A stretch of 64,000 bases of DNA from Hirundichthys speculiger. Its lineage: Eukaryota > Chordata > Actinopteri > Beloniformes > Exocoetidae. This document shows positions 11,226 to 22,059 of the stretch, one piece after another; positions within the stretch are counted from its first letter, which is position 1, and every line of letters starts with the position of its first letter. The translations under genes were made by a program, and so were the position numbers. The stretch spans positions 992,001 through 1,056,000 of the forward strand of contig JAGFBZ010000011.1 in assembly GCA_018398805.1 (NCBI GenBank). The letters run 5' to 3'. The notes under the pieces are model-generated. The model was not told the DNA's origin and ran no database searches. It saw only the letters and a program-made list of their open reading frames with translations.

Positions 11226-14171
11226 TCTAGTCAAATGTTCCAAAAAAGTACATCCTCTAAGATGTGAAGTAGAACTACAGATCCCCCAAAAATATAAAAA
11301 AAAAGAATATCTTTCAAATACTTCATGTAATACGTTTTTATATACTTGATTCACAGTGGCAACTGCACCAAAGGGAACATCCCAAAGTAAGTTATCAGTA
11401 TAACATAAAATATTACTCTGTCACAGGATTGGTAATTCAAGGAAGTAAAGAAAAAGCCAGTCACGGGAGTGGCAACCCCCATGTTTTCTTCTTGAAGTTG
11501 AAGCACTCATGAAATCTTCAGAAATCTGACTAAATTTGCACATCAATCCACCTCCTTACTAAAAAACCTACTCTGGATTCACAAATGCTGCGTTCCTGGC
11601 TGTCTCCTCTCTGCCTGACCAGATAAATGATAAAAGGTACAGAGCTGTATATAGCTCTGGAAATATAAATGCGTTTGAGCACTTTAGTTGCTTTTCCGGG
11701 GAAACAAATTCACTGGATATTACCAAGACAATGATGAACTTCATGGTTTTGTTTTTTCCACACGGAGAGAATATCAGTGCTCTTCAGAATAATCTGAGAA
11801 AATTCTTCAGTTGTTTATGATGTTGTACAAACAACACTTATACACACACCGCTCAGATACTGTAGATGTGGATCGTGCACTACACACACACGAGCACTTC
11901 AAAGTATTCCCTGCATCAGCTGTCTTGCGCACACACAGAACCACGCTTGGCAGCTCTGCCAGGAGGCTTTGAGCCGCTCCATCTTCCTGTATAGCTTTAT
12001 TTGTTTTGTCATGAAAGCAAATTTTTTAAAATTGACACTTGCCGTAACGAGCATCTGTTTTCGCCATCTGTGAGCTATGCAAATTAAGCCAATGAATATT
12101 CAGACAGGACTCAGTGTGGAGGCACAAGTCCTCAAGCTTGCTTACAGTTGGTGGAGAGAATCATGTGGACCAGAGGGACAGGTGGAAAAAAGGAAATAAA
12201 ACTCTGTGCTGCAGCTCTCTACCTCCGTGCCCTTCCTTTTTCAGTCCAAGCATGCTGCCTGAAAGCGCAGCTTCCCCCACTCCTTATTTTCTGTTTACAT
12301 TTGTGCTGTTTCACTAGTTTTCTTTAAATCAAGCTTTTCTTTCTGCTCTTCTTAAATTACTTTTAATTTTCTCTCTGCCTCTTTGTTGCTCTTGCTCTTT
12401 CACTTCTTCATTTCCATTTTTTCTTTTGTTTTACCTATCCCCCTCTCTTCGCTTTCCGCCTACAGCGAGGCCATTTCATGAATAATTCAAAGACATTGCA
12501 GGATGATAATGGGAAATTAGAGGTGAGACTGAGGAGCTTGTGTGCGTGTAAGATTAGTAGATTCATTCTGGCCAGGAGGCAACTGTAAGGGGCTCTTTAT
12601 CCGTATAAATGATGTCAATAAAGTGACAGTTATGTTTAAAGTTGGAAAGTAAGGACAAGGAACTGCCCATTGAGCAATCACACCATAATGAACTCATGAG
12701 TATACTTTTCAGGTTGTTGTATGAACATTTTTGTCGATCACTATTAGAGCCATCATTCAATGCAGGTTTCTGGGGAAATTCAGTTTTGGTTCTTTGTGCC
12801 AGTAGCAGTGTCACCTGAGAAACATTTTTGTATTTCATTGATGTTGTAGGTCAGTACAAGTCATCTCAGCACCATGAAAATACAGAAGGAAAATTGAGCT
12901 TGTTCTCAATGTCTATCCAGATCCACTCACTACACAGCACTTCAGTGACTTCTGTCAGGTTATCCCCCTTGTTTTATTCTAAGGCCTCTTCTCTTCCAGC
13001 ATGGAAATATGCTGCAGGTACAGGGAGGAACGCTGTGAGGAGGTCCTGTAAAAACATTAAAAACATACCCCTTTAAACCCCAAAACATTGTTACTCGCAC
13101 ACCTCCATCACCCAAATAAAACATTATGACCTGTAAAAAAAAAAAAAAAATTGAAAAAATTAAAAAAAACTCTGTTACAGTCCTGAAAATCAGGGATAAA
13201 TAATCACAGAAGTAAGTATGATAAATATTAATTCATTAGGCCTGGGTCCTCACTTCTTCTCTTCCTTCCTCTTTTCCTCCTATAGTGCTCCCTTCTCTCT
13301 CCACGACCGCTATCTTCTAAACATGAAGCACACAGGATTGATATGAGCTCCTCACCCTGCTTTTTCCCCAAAATACAAAAACGCACTCCAAGTATTTCGG
13401 TTTTCAGTACATGAGCTCACCAAGTGTCATAAGCTGATGTTGAGGGGCCACAGCTTCAGATGGAGTGACCAGATGGAGATGCCTGAACAAACAGCACTTT
13501 TTATACACTTTCTGTACACATACAAATTCAGAATTACCCAAGTTTGTTTGTAGGGGCCGTATTCACACTATCATCAGTCTCATCAAGTGTAATGACATTT
13601 TTGAGTCTTGCCAGAGGCTTACAATAGTAATTTATTTTTGATTTATCCCTTACCGGCTGTGTTAACATAAATTGCTACTTCTGCTGCAAACACACATTAA
13701 ATTCTCCGTCAAAACTGCCTCGATTCGTGCCATTTTGGTCTCTAACAAAAGCTTAGACTTTTCACCATCTAATAATAGACTTAGGGTTGTTTTAGCTCAA
13801 AAACAGTTCCTTTCAACGAAACTTTGACTGTGTGTTGTTGCTGTGATCACCTTCCTTTTAAAGAAGACATGAAAAGAAGTCTTCCTCAAAAGAAAGGGTA
13901 GAAGCTGCTTTCCCCCATCTTGCTTTCTTTTCTTATTTTATTTTATTTTTTTGAAAACCAGATTTTGCCTTTTAGTGGGGATACGTAGTGTTGTAACATC
14001 TGTTACTTGGCTCTGTGCAGCTGCATTTTATCTCTGAAATAAAATTCATAATATTTTTAGTCTTTATGGCCATCTTGCATGTTTTGTTTTTTTTTTTTCA
14101 TTTTAGGTATCATAATTATAGTTGGGTTGTCACATCTTTGGTTGCATTGTGCATTATTTTATAATATAAAC
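11226..14171. other. intergenic; two candidate conserved blocks
   Basis: No gene recognised. Positions 12055-12120 hold ATGCAAAT (octamer) next to TAAGCCAATGAATATTCA, and 12460-12545 hold CATGAATAATTCAAAG and GATAATGGGAAATTAGAG. These unrepetitive, homeobox-site-like blocks could be regulatory. An A-run lies at 13136-13151. The pyrimidine tract ending in AG near 13285 leads into no open exon. Confidence 0.5.
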
Positions 14172-14173
14172 TA

Positions 14174-15007
14174 AGCACAAAAAGTAAGAAAGTTTGGTAA
14201 ATTTGGAAGATAATTTCTTTGTTGTATCAATGCTGTCAGTAACATCTGTTTGTGGAGACAGTGTCATGGTGTGGGGCGACATCTCCCCGGCCCTAAAAAG
14301 AGGCTTGTCATCACTGGAGGTAACCTCAGTGCAAAGACAGAATATTGAAGTTCTGCAGCCAGTAGCAATCCCATATCTCCAGTCTAGGACCGAACTCTAC
14401 CGCAACCCGCAGAGTGGAGTTTATCAGATACTACATCCAGAATTTGGGAGTGAAGAGGATGGGATGGCCTGCCAGCAGTGCTGATTTCAACCCCACCGGA
14501 CACTTGTGGGATCAGCTTGGGTGTGCTGTTCATGCCAGAGTGTCCAACACAACCACACTGACTGACTTGTAACAAATACTGGTTGAAGAACAGGACGCCG
14601 TCCTACAGCAGTGTGTGGCCGGTCTGGTGGCCAGCAGGAGGAGGAGGAGGTGCCAGGCTGTTGTGGCTGTGTGTGGTTCTACCACAAGCTACTGAGGTTT
14701 GTTAAATGAATAAATTTAAATGATAAAATTGCCAAAATGTCTTGTTTCTTCAGACTTCAATTATCCAATCCACCAAACAAGACTCAATAGCAAAAAAAAA
14801 AAAAAAAAGAAAGAAAAAGGAAAGGAAAAATAAAGTTTTTTCATGGGTGCCACTCACATACTTCATATACTTTAGGCTCATCCCACAAATGCATGTTCCT
14901 TACAAATATGGTACCATTTAAAGGGGAAATAAACAGGCTTTCTGACAGTGTCTTGCCAAAAAGCATTGTTACAACTGCCAAATACAAATTTCCTTACTTT
15001 TTGTGCT
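14174..15007 (+). mobile_element. internally deleted Tc1-like transposon with TA duplication
   Basis: The ends AGCACAAAAAGTAAGAAAGT and its complement (ACTTTTTGTGCT) are inverted and flanked by TA at 14172-14173 and 15008-15009. The 834 bp are about half the size of an intact Tc1. A 3' transposase portion and the 3' repeat remain. Confidence 0.85.
14258..14696 (+). pseudogene. Tc1 transposase C-terminal fragment
   Basis: GDSVMVWGDIS matches the conserved block before the second catalytic Asp of Tc1 transposases. It is followed by VLQPVAIPYLQ, then a non-matching stretch where the catalytic Q-D-N motif should be. In another frame come ADFNPTGHLWDQLG (the region of the third catalytic residue, with Gly in place of the usual Glu), CAVHARVSNTTTLTDL and QQCVAGLVAS. 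In-frame stops and the missing second Asp make it non-functional. Confidence 0.85.
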
Positions 15008-15009
15008 TA

Positions 15010-15774
15010 GTTGATTTATTGAGACAATGTTTTAATATTATGCTATTACTTAAAAAGTGAAAATGAGTTTTGTTTTTGTTGTTTTTTTTTTTTTTCCTCT
15101 TCCCACAATAACACTACCTTGGTCCATCAAGGCCCCCCACTGTCTTTGGTACCCCTACACCCCCAATCCCACCCAACCCCTCCTCCCCCATCCACAACAC
15201 CTCTGGCTATAATTGTGAATCTGTCTTGCAAGTATGACTTACAAGCAAATATCAAACACCATTATCCATCCATCCATCCAATCATCCATCCCCTTAATTC
15301 TGTAGAGGGTCACAGAGGTGTTCTGAAGCCTACTCCTTTATACTGTACATTGGGTAAAACAAGCTGGGGGGGGGGGGGGTACCGAGTAAGAATCTGTTTA
15401 TTTTTCCTCTTAAATGGCCACACAATATAAAATGGCTTCACTGCTTTGAGCTCATACTGAGCTGACACCTGCTTGTCAGAGTTCCTTTAACGATCATCTG
15501 CTGCAGGCACAGCACAACCTCTAATATGCATTTCTTCTGGAATTTAAACACACACTCGTGCAAAACAAGCTACTTAGCATTATGGTTATTTGACATGCTC
15601 CAGTATACACACAACCAGCACTGCACAAACATGCCTTTATCATTTCATTGCAGCAAATGTGTTTTTTTTTCTTTTTTGTCAATGTAGACATTTCAAAGTA
15701 ATACTTTGTCTACATAAAATACTTATCAAATATGGCAACATGTGCCTTTTATTAATACACTTGCTTTGCTGAGT
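15010..15774. other. intergenic with low-complexity tracts
   Basis: Holds a T-run, a C-rich stretch (15119-15200), CCATCCATCC repeats near 15264 followed by TAGAGGGTCACAGAGG (a piece of the common repeat fully seen at 45340), and a G-run at about 15366-15379. No gene recognised. Confidence 0.55.
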
Positions 15775-16050
15775 AATTAGAGGTTTCTTATTTGTTTCCA
15801 CTTGTGCTGTAATTTCTCAAATATGTGTTTTGTATTTCCTCTAAACTCCTGCAGGCATATTCTGGCCAGTATTGTCACAAACTAGTGTGCATGGACGCAG
15901 TAACTGACTCTTATTGCACTTAAATTAGATCATCCGCCAGCCTGCTGACAGATTAAACTATATAGTCATGTTTCAATGACTTTAAATGACCCTAATGACC
16001 TTAATTAAAAATGCACAAGGCTCATTATCAAACATTAACATGTGCGATCA
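15775..16050. promoter_or_regulatory. candidate conserved non-coding element
   Basis: A non-repetitive block with TAATTAGAGG, TTAAATTAGATCATC, TGACCTTAATTAAAAATGC and balanced base use, free of ORFs and transposon ends. Several TAAT/ATTA cores suggest homeodomain sites. This is inference from composition only; conservation cannot be tested here. Confidence 0.25.
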
Positions 16051-17486
16051 CAATCTTTTCAGATGAAGGTAGGAAAGGCTGGTGCTGCTGAAGGAGGGCA
16101 ATAGATATATTTTTTACAAAAATGAAACAATGCACTGGGGACGGTCATGCTATTGGTGCATGAATTCTTTTGTATCCTTCTTATCCCACTCATGAGGGTA
16201 ATTGCAATTCTTTTTATGCTCTTTGAAGGCCAGTCTTGTATTCTCAAGACCATTTTTGTTTTTATAGAATGAGCTGGGTTCAAGATGCCGGTCGATCCCA
16301 TTTTCGCACACCTATGGTAGAGTTGAACATCAAGAGCACTTAGAGTAATGAAGCAGCACCTCTGGAGTGTGAACCCAGAACCTTCCTTGACCACTTTGAA
16401 TATAAAGTGATATGGAGAGTCCTTTCTTTCAGAAGGCTTTTAATTACGGTTGTGAATTTTTAGTCGTACGTTGTCAACTGTCTTTGAGGAGACAGCAGGA
16501 CCATCCCAGCTGCAGGTCAGCATGTACATGAAAACTGAAATCCACACCGCTCCGCTGGCTGCAGAGCTCACCGTCATAGTTCCTTAAAGTTGTATTAAAA
16601 TCTAGCTACCTTTCACTCACTGCCACTTTGATACTATTTAGACCTAAAAAGCACCTGGATTAAAAGTTTTATTTCAGCAACTCAACATCAGTGTTTTGGA
16701 TCAAATAGTTCAAACGAACTCCACCAACAATGCTGTTCAGAACAAAGTTGGCTTTGAAGGAGAACTGCCACCAACGAAGAAGAGAAGAAACAGTTTATTT
16801 CAGCCAGTGGAGAGATTATTATAATGAGCCATTAGATGATATATAAGGATCAGGTAAAGCTGTGCAAATCAACCCAACTGAATGAAGGAGATTCAGCAAT
16901 ACAACTTCAGATTTTCAAACATCCATCAGAAATGTAATTTTCTTTTTTTTTTTTTACATCGTCATATTAGACACCATCTGTAAAATGAATAAAATTAAAC
17001 AATTGTTTCACAATCTATGACTTGTAGACAATTTTCTGTACACTGTTTACCTTTCTAACCCTGACACGCCAGATGGTTTGTTAAACAGAACCATATGGGA
17101 AGTCCTCCGTAGAAACCATTTGGAAAGTTGCAGGCGCATTTTAAGAGCGGGTGACTTTATGAAGCATCTGTGCGTCATGTTCTATTAAAAGAGAGCAACC
17201 AATCGGGTCTGTGAGGTATCTAATGAACTACTGCTGACCATCAACGCACCCGAAACCAGTACTGAAGTTAGTGGTGGGCCACACCCTGTGCATTACTTTG
17301 CAAAAAAAGAAAACAGCTACCTCACCAGAGGAAGAGAGAGGACAAAAAAAGAGATTAGAATTAATTTCCTGAAATATTTTCAACATGTTGTTGAACAAAA
17401 GTGAAAGAAAAAAAAAATATTTCACTTATTTTGTTTTACTTAGTGTTTCCTGGGTGCTGAAACCCCATACAACACATGAGAGGAAG
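16051..17486. other. intergenic, nothing firm
   Basis: No gene seen. TTTCTAACCCTGACACGCCAG near 17052 resembles a phrase in a teleost repeat, but no boundaries are visible. Confidence 0.5.
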
Positions 17487-17805
17487 CAGGGCCGGAGTGG
17501 GCCCTTTTCTCAGTCTGGGAATTTAATTCAAATTCAGGCCACTCTGATATGGAGGACAAATTTGAGTACATAGAAAAAGATAAAACAAAAAACAATTCTC
17601 TCACAATGACTTTTATTTTATTTAGATTATGGCATACAATTATTCACGCCCCTTTAACAATGTATAATTGAAATTCAAATAAAATAAAGATAATGATAAA
17701 GAAGTCCTTTCACAAATCAAAGTTCCTTTACATAACTTCTGTTGTTCTTCTGTATGCCATATTTTACATCATAAACGTCTATCTTGACTAACTCTCTTCC
17801 TCTAC

Positions 17806-17871
17806 CTGGCCCTTCAGTAGTCCTGCCCTCGTCTGGATCATCAGTAGTGGAAATGGTCTGCTGCTTCGACG
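17806..17871 (-). pseudogene. mini-exon 3 of symmetric array (66 bp)
   Basis: Acceptor TTCTAG and donor GTAGAG on the minus strand enclose 66 bp reading SKQQTISTTDDPDEGRTTEG. The core TTDDPDEGRT is shared with the mini-exon at 18410. The other two frames are partly blocked, which supports the chosen phase. Confidence 0.5.
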
Positions 17872-18086
17872 CTAGAAAACATTCCATAACAATAAAAAAG
17901 ATATTTAATATTGAGTTGATAACAGTGTGCGCACCTCCCTCTTAGCATCTGACTTCATAGGCCTATAATAACAATTAAAAAGTAATGTAGGTTACATAGA
18001 CAATTATTGATTAAACAGTGGTTACCTATTTCATTTGGTCTTATTTTGATGCATTTTCAACAATTAGTTCATTTAAATCCTGCTAC

Positions 18087-18152
18087 GTGTTTCCTCTGTG
18101 GTCCTGGCCTCTCCATGACTGCATTCACCTTCAGGCACCTGATCTTCTGAGG
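18087..18152 (-). pseudogene. mini-exon 2 of symmetric array (66 bp)
   Basis: The minus strand has TAG acceptor after GTTTGTG and a GTAGCA donor. The 66 bp read SEDQVPEGECSHGEARTTEE in the same phase as its neighbours. More diverged than the other two, but of equal length and similar acidic/threonine composition. Confidence 0.42.
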
Positions 18153-18409
18153 CTACACAAACATTTCATTTAGGGGGCTTCTTTATGTTGCTGAAAAACA
18201 CACTTTATGTATTTATCTAGCCTATCTTTTCATTCATCCTTTTCATCATTCATCCATTTCATCCTTTCATTAATTTGTTTGCATATTTAATTATGATTTT
18301 GTTAAATTATCTGCACTATTTAATCTACACATATCATGGTTTTCTTCTGTGGACTATGCCATATTTTCTATCATAAACGTCTATCTTGACTAACTGTCTC
18401 TTCCTCTAC

Positions 18410-18472
18410 CTGGCCCTTCAGCAGTCCTGCCCTCATCTGGATCATCAGTGGTTCTGGCATCCTGCGCTGATG
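18410..18472 (-). pseudogene. mini-exon 1 of symmetric array (63 bp)
   Basis: The minus strand has TAG acceptor, 63 bp, then a GTAGAG donor. In the phase set by the upstream exon it reads SAQDARTTDDPDEGRTAEGP, acidic and threonine-rich with no stop. It is closely similar to the mini-exon at 17806, with similar intron flanks as well, so the two arose by duplication of a ~200-bp segment. Confidence 0.5.
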
Positions 18473-19103
18473 CTACAAAACATTCCAGAACCATGAAAAA
18501 AGACAGTTTAACATTGAGTTGATCTTTCATGGTTTTTGCGCGCCTGTGGAAATGCACGATATAACGGCGAGACGAAACAGGCTACAGTTGCAGAGAAGCT
18601 AAGGCATGTAGAACGTGCACACTCTCAGTAGCCTATTCTATTATTAGGCCTATTATTATTAAGAACATTTTTTTTAATAACACCTGCCCCCACGCCCACG
18701 AACCAAGCGCAATATTGGTATACAGCACTTCTAAATAATGCAGCCTAAATAGCACGTTTGACATGCATTTAATACCCTAACAAATATCCTGTTACACAAC
18801 CTGTTTAATATGTCTAATTGCGTGAACCTGTGCGCGTTGGTGCTAACACAGGCAGGCTACAAATAAAGCGTGATGAAGCGTTTGGCAACTCTGTTCATCA
18901 AAATGGTTAAGTGGCATTTAAAGCAACAAGTTTTCGGTTCTTCTATGGAAATATGAATGCACTTTAAGCATAGATAATCCTATACCTACATTGTACATTG
19001 TGACATTTTTAAGTTGACAGTTGTGACAGTTGCAAACGCTCGCCACGTTATATGATAAAATTCACAACCAGGCCAATTATCCATCTCTCTTTCAGTAACC
19101 TAC

Positions 19104-19220
19104 CAGCTTGTCTTGAGAAGATGTCAGTTAATTTGGCACATTTGGCCGCCGCCTCCTTTCTTTTTTTTATTTTAGCCCTCTCCGTTCCGCCCAGCCTCTT
19201 TCTGCTTCGCCCCAGTGTGA
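19104..19220 (-). pseudogene. N-terminal exon of hAT/ZMYM1-like transposase
   Basis: Reads TGAKQKEA, then after a frame slip KIKKRKEAAAKCAKLTDIFS. Many hAT transposases related to ZMYM1 and THAP12-like proteins start with a lysine-rich stretch followed by KLTxFF; this fits. The exon ends CAAGCTG at 19104 and is followed on the minus strand by GTAGGT, a good splice donor. One base is left over after the last codon, matching the phase of the three mini-exons downstream. The frame slip argues that it is dead. Confidence 0.5.
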
Positions 19221-19345
19221 TTTACAGTAAAGACGAGCCTTGGGCCAAACCACCTGAAACACATGGGAGGGGTCGGGGGGAATTATGCTGCTTACATGGT
19301 AGTAGAACCACAGATTTTCTAGGAAGGGGCTGTGGACCTATTTAA

Positions 19346-21098
19346 TCCACTATGATGCAACGGGCGGTTGCAACTTAATTGATATTAATGCAAGAATAAG
19401 ACAAAAGAAGTGACAAAAAAAAATAGTTAAAATTAGTAGTCCCCATGGTCCACATTGATGGTTTGGGCCGGGAAACGCTCCCGATCACTTTAATGTGCAG
19501 CCCGGCTTTGGGTACAGTGGTCTTTGCCTCTCCCAGTACTCTAGGTGGTTCGCCAGTCAGCCTATATTAGGTTCTGACGGGCAGCGCTGGACCTCCAGAC
19601 TGGCATCTGCTGTCACATTTTGAGTCTTCTGTGCCTCCATGACGTTGGTGTCCACACGATGCCACAGTTTGCTACCTAAGAGAGGTGACACCACGTTAGT
19701 AAGTGTGCTAATAGGCATAACCGAGCTCAACATGTATATAATTACCTTCAGTAACATTAGAGAAGCGGAAGGCTGGGGGGGATGTCCTCTCTGGTTTGTT
19801 TTGGCCATATACTGGCGCCACACTCGGAGGTCAGTCGTTTATAGCCTCAGAGGCTTTTGTTTGACTAAAAAAAACAAAAAAAAATCCAATTGCCTTAAAG
19901 CGGGGGCCCAGGAGTCTAACAAGTGACAGGATACTCATTGACTGAAATGTGTACACTGTACAGCTTCTCCCGGAGTAGCCTGATGAGCTGGTCCCCATTT
20001 CCAGTACAATTGCAGGTGCTGGCTTTGTTACCTCCTCCTACAGAGCATGCTCCAGCATGTTCATGAGGGGATGACTTTGGAGACAGACATTTTCTTCTGC
20101 CGACAGCTCTACAGTGGCATAATAGAAGGGGGACCGCAAAGAAAGGCACCTTCCAACAATGTTGAACTCATGTGATGTCATGAAGGGTATGTTGTGTTGT
20201 AGCCCAGCTATTGTTGTAGTAGCTACCGGCATATATTTTGCTCGGTATCAAATGCTGATTTAACCTGATGTGTTTCCATTGCTGTTAATAAATACCAACT
20301 CCGAGCACGTCGTTGTACGAGCCTTTGTGCAAGAGTAACCCGACAAAACTGACATGAAGTCTAATAAACCATGAGAGCAACAAAAACATTAGGTTACCTG
20401 GCCCCTAATAATAACGTTTTAGCGGCCGGGCTACGCCAATAACAACCACATCAACAGTTTACAACATATTGTCTTCAGTGTCAGTGATTGGGAGAAATTG
20501 TACCTGTAAATCTGGCTCCCTGACCATGGTACCGGTTTTGGTGGGCTTGACTCGCTGCCAACAATGTCAGGTTCATCTCCAGGAGGATATGTGTCCAGCT
20601 TTTTTAGTTTAGTCTTTTCTTTCCCTTTTCTTTGCGTTTTTTTAACTCCACTTTTATGCTTGTATGAACTGCCACTCATGATTGAATTAATCCATGATCC
20701 ACCTACCCTGCACCACATAGACTCTGTTGACTAGTGACTGAGGATGACGATTTAACCCAAAATATATTCTCAGATCTTACCAGCAATCCACTTGTAAATT
20801 TGCACATTGTAAAATTAACTGTGAGAGTGAACATGAAGCCCTGTTCACACACATTTATTTCACTGTGTTGAATAAACCTACATGACCAAAGTAAATCCTG
20901 AATTTTTTTGACCAACTATGATTCATTCTGGCTGGGGAAACATATTTATAACCTCATACGTAGCGCATATACTTTTCGCAGAAGTTGTTGTATCCAGTAG
21001 TGCGCAAGGTGTGACTGATGCCTGAGGAAAGGTCTGTTTCTTTGTCTTTCACCGGGCCCGGGCCGGGGGAGTACTACCCCCCACAAGTTCCGCCACTG
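19346..21098 (-). mobile_element. second hAT-type element 5' region
   Basis: The upper edge at 21098 begins, on the minus strand, CAGTGGCGGAACTTG, a common hAT terminus. It is followed by a GC-rich leader, a 5' untranslated stretch and an N-terminal exon at 20679-20504. Below 20500 the sequence has no clear coding. The relation to the 17487-19345 piece is unresolved: two tandem relics, or one element with two alternative first exons. Confidence 0.45.
20504..20679 (-). pseudogene. N-terminal exon of hAT/ZMYM1-like transposase
   Basis: The ATG at 20679 opens MSGSSYKHKSG, then KKTQRKGKEKTKLKKLDTY and an acidic/proline tail (DEPDIVGSESSPPKP). The K-S-G and K-L-D-T-Y/F blocks are typical of the start of ZMYM1-like hAT transposases, where a basic region precedes a TTF-type zinc finger. 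The exon is open for 58 codons and ends CAG followed by GTACAA, a plausible donor. No downstream exon with the finger or the catalytic core was found, so only this exon survives. Confidence 0.6.
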
Positions 21099-21409
21099 GT
21101 CATACCATAGGATCTGGGATTTAATCTTTTAGGCAAGGAGCAGGCAAAGCAGTGGTTCAGAGGGCAGAGAATGGTCGGGGTTGTTCAGAGCTTGGTTCTT
21201 TCTTTTTCTTTAAAACAGGCTGGATCTCCTCAGCTGGTAGCTTCAGATAATCTGGCAGTAGTGCAGTGGCTGGGAGTGGCATATATAGATAATTAGGCAG
21301 AACACAGGTGAGCTAGATCAAGTGACTGGGGAGCTGAGGAGTAAGGAGAGCAATGAGAAATGGAAAACTGGGAACATGACATGAATATTCCACAAACAGG
21401 AAACATGAC
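21099..21409. other. intergenic, nothing recognised
   Basis: No ORF, repeat terminus or RNA gene recognised. Confidence 0.55.
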
Positions 21410-22010
21410 AGTAATATGTTTAACTTCAGCTGGTCCAGAATCCTGCAGCAATAGTTACTAACTAGAACGTGGAATAGAGATCACATCTCACCAGTTCTAG
21501 ATTCATCACAGTGGCTCCCTCTTAAATCTAGGTCTCATAGTTCCACGGTGTCCTTGTAGAACAATCTGCTCTCAGATTTATTTGTTGTTCCAGGAGTAGG
21601 TCTAGAAAAGGTGGCAGAGCCTTTAGCCATCAGGCCCCTCTATTATGGAATCAACTAACGGCCTTGGTCCGGGAGGAAGACTCCCTCCTTACATTTAAGG
21701 TTAGACTTAAGACCTTCCTTTATAATAAAGCCTTGAACTCTGTAATCTCGTTGACCATCTCTTAGTCATGCTGCTGCAGGTCTAGGCAGCTGGGGGGACT
21801 CCCATTGAGCACTGAGCATCTTCACCTTGTCTCACTCTTCTCAGTTTACTCTCAGCGTGCATGTGTGTGTGTGTGTGTGCGAGTGAGAGAGAGAGACTGC
21901 GAGTGAGAGAGAGGGTGTATGTGGCAGTGAGAAAAAGGTGATTTCACTGTAAAGCATCTTGATTGGTCCCTGGACTAGAAAGGTGCAATATATGTACATT
22001 GTTGTTGAAA
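21410..22010 (+). pseudogene. L2-like LINE 3' fragment
   Basis: Plus-strand frames read KGGRAFSHQAPLLWNQL, then REEDSLLTFKVRLKTFLYNK and ALNSVISLTI. This is the conserved C-terminal tail of reverse transcriptase ORFs in L2/CR1-type LINEs of fish. Earlier codons contain many stops. A TG/GA microsatellite interrupts at 21859-21915. It is followed by TTTCACTGTAAAGCATCTTG, like the 3' untranslated tail of these elements (GTAAAGCGCCTTGAG). 5' truncated, as usual for LINEs. Confidence 0.75.
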
Positions 22011-22059
22011 TAATTTTCAGACAGAAGTACATACAAACATACAATGCTCCCATGTCCCC

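Larger units (their letters stand above)
17487..19345 (-). mobile_element. hAT-type element remnant with split N-terminal coding region
   Basis: The lower edge starts CAGGGCCGGAGTGGGCC, a terminus typical of vertebrate hAT elements, in the correct orientation for the 3' end of a minus-strand element. Minus-strand coding pieces inside are an N-terminal basic exon ending at 19104 and three short exons at 18410, 18087 and 17806, all in one splice phase. No catalytic domain is present. The upper boundary is not defined: no matching terminus or target duplication was found near 19345. It may form one composite with the piece at 19346-21098. Confidence 0.5.

Noticed and set aside
13250..13320. Pyrimidine tract ending in AG, looking like a splice acceptor
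   Set aside because: No open exon with donor follows in any frame.
15119..15430. Proline-rich ORF
   Set aside because: C-rich low complexity followed by CCATCC repeats; not a gene.
19557..20232. Minus-strand ORFs between the two hAT N-terminal exons as additional exons
   Set aside because: No splice-compatible boundaries and no hAT motif could be matched.
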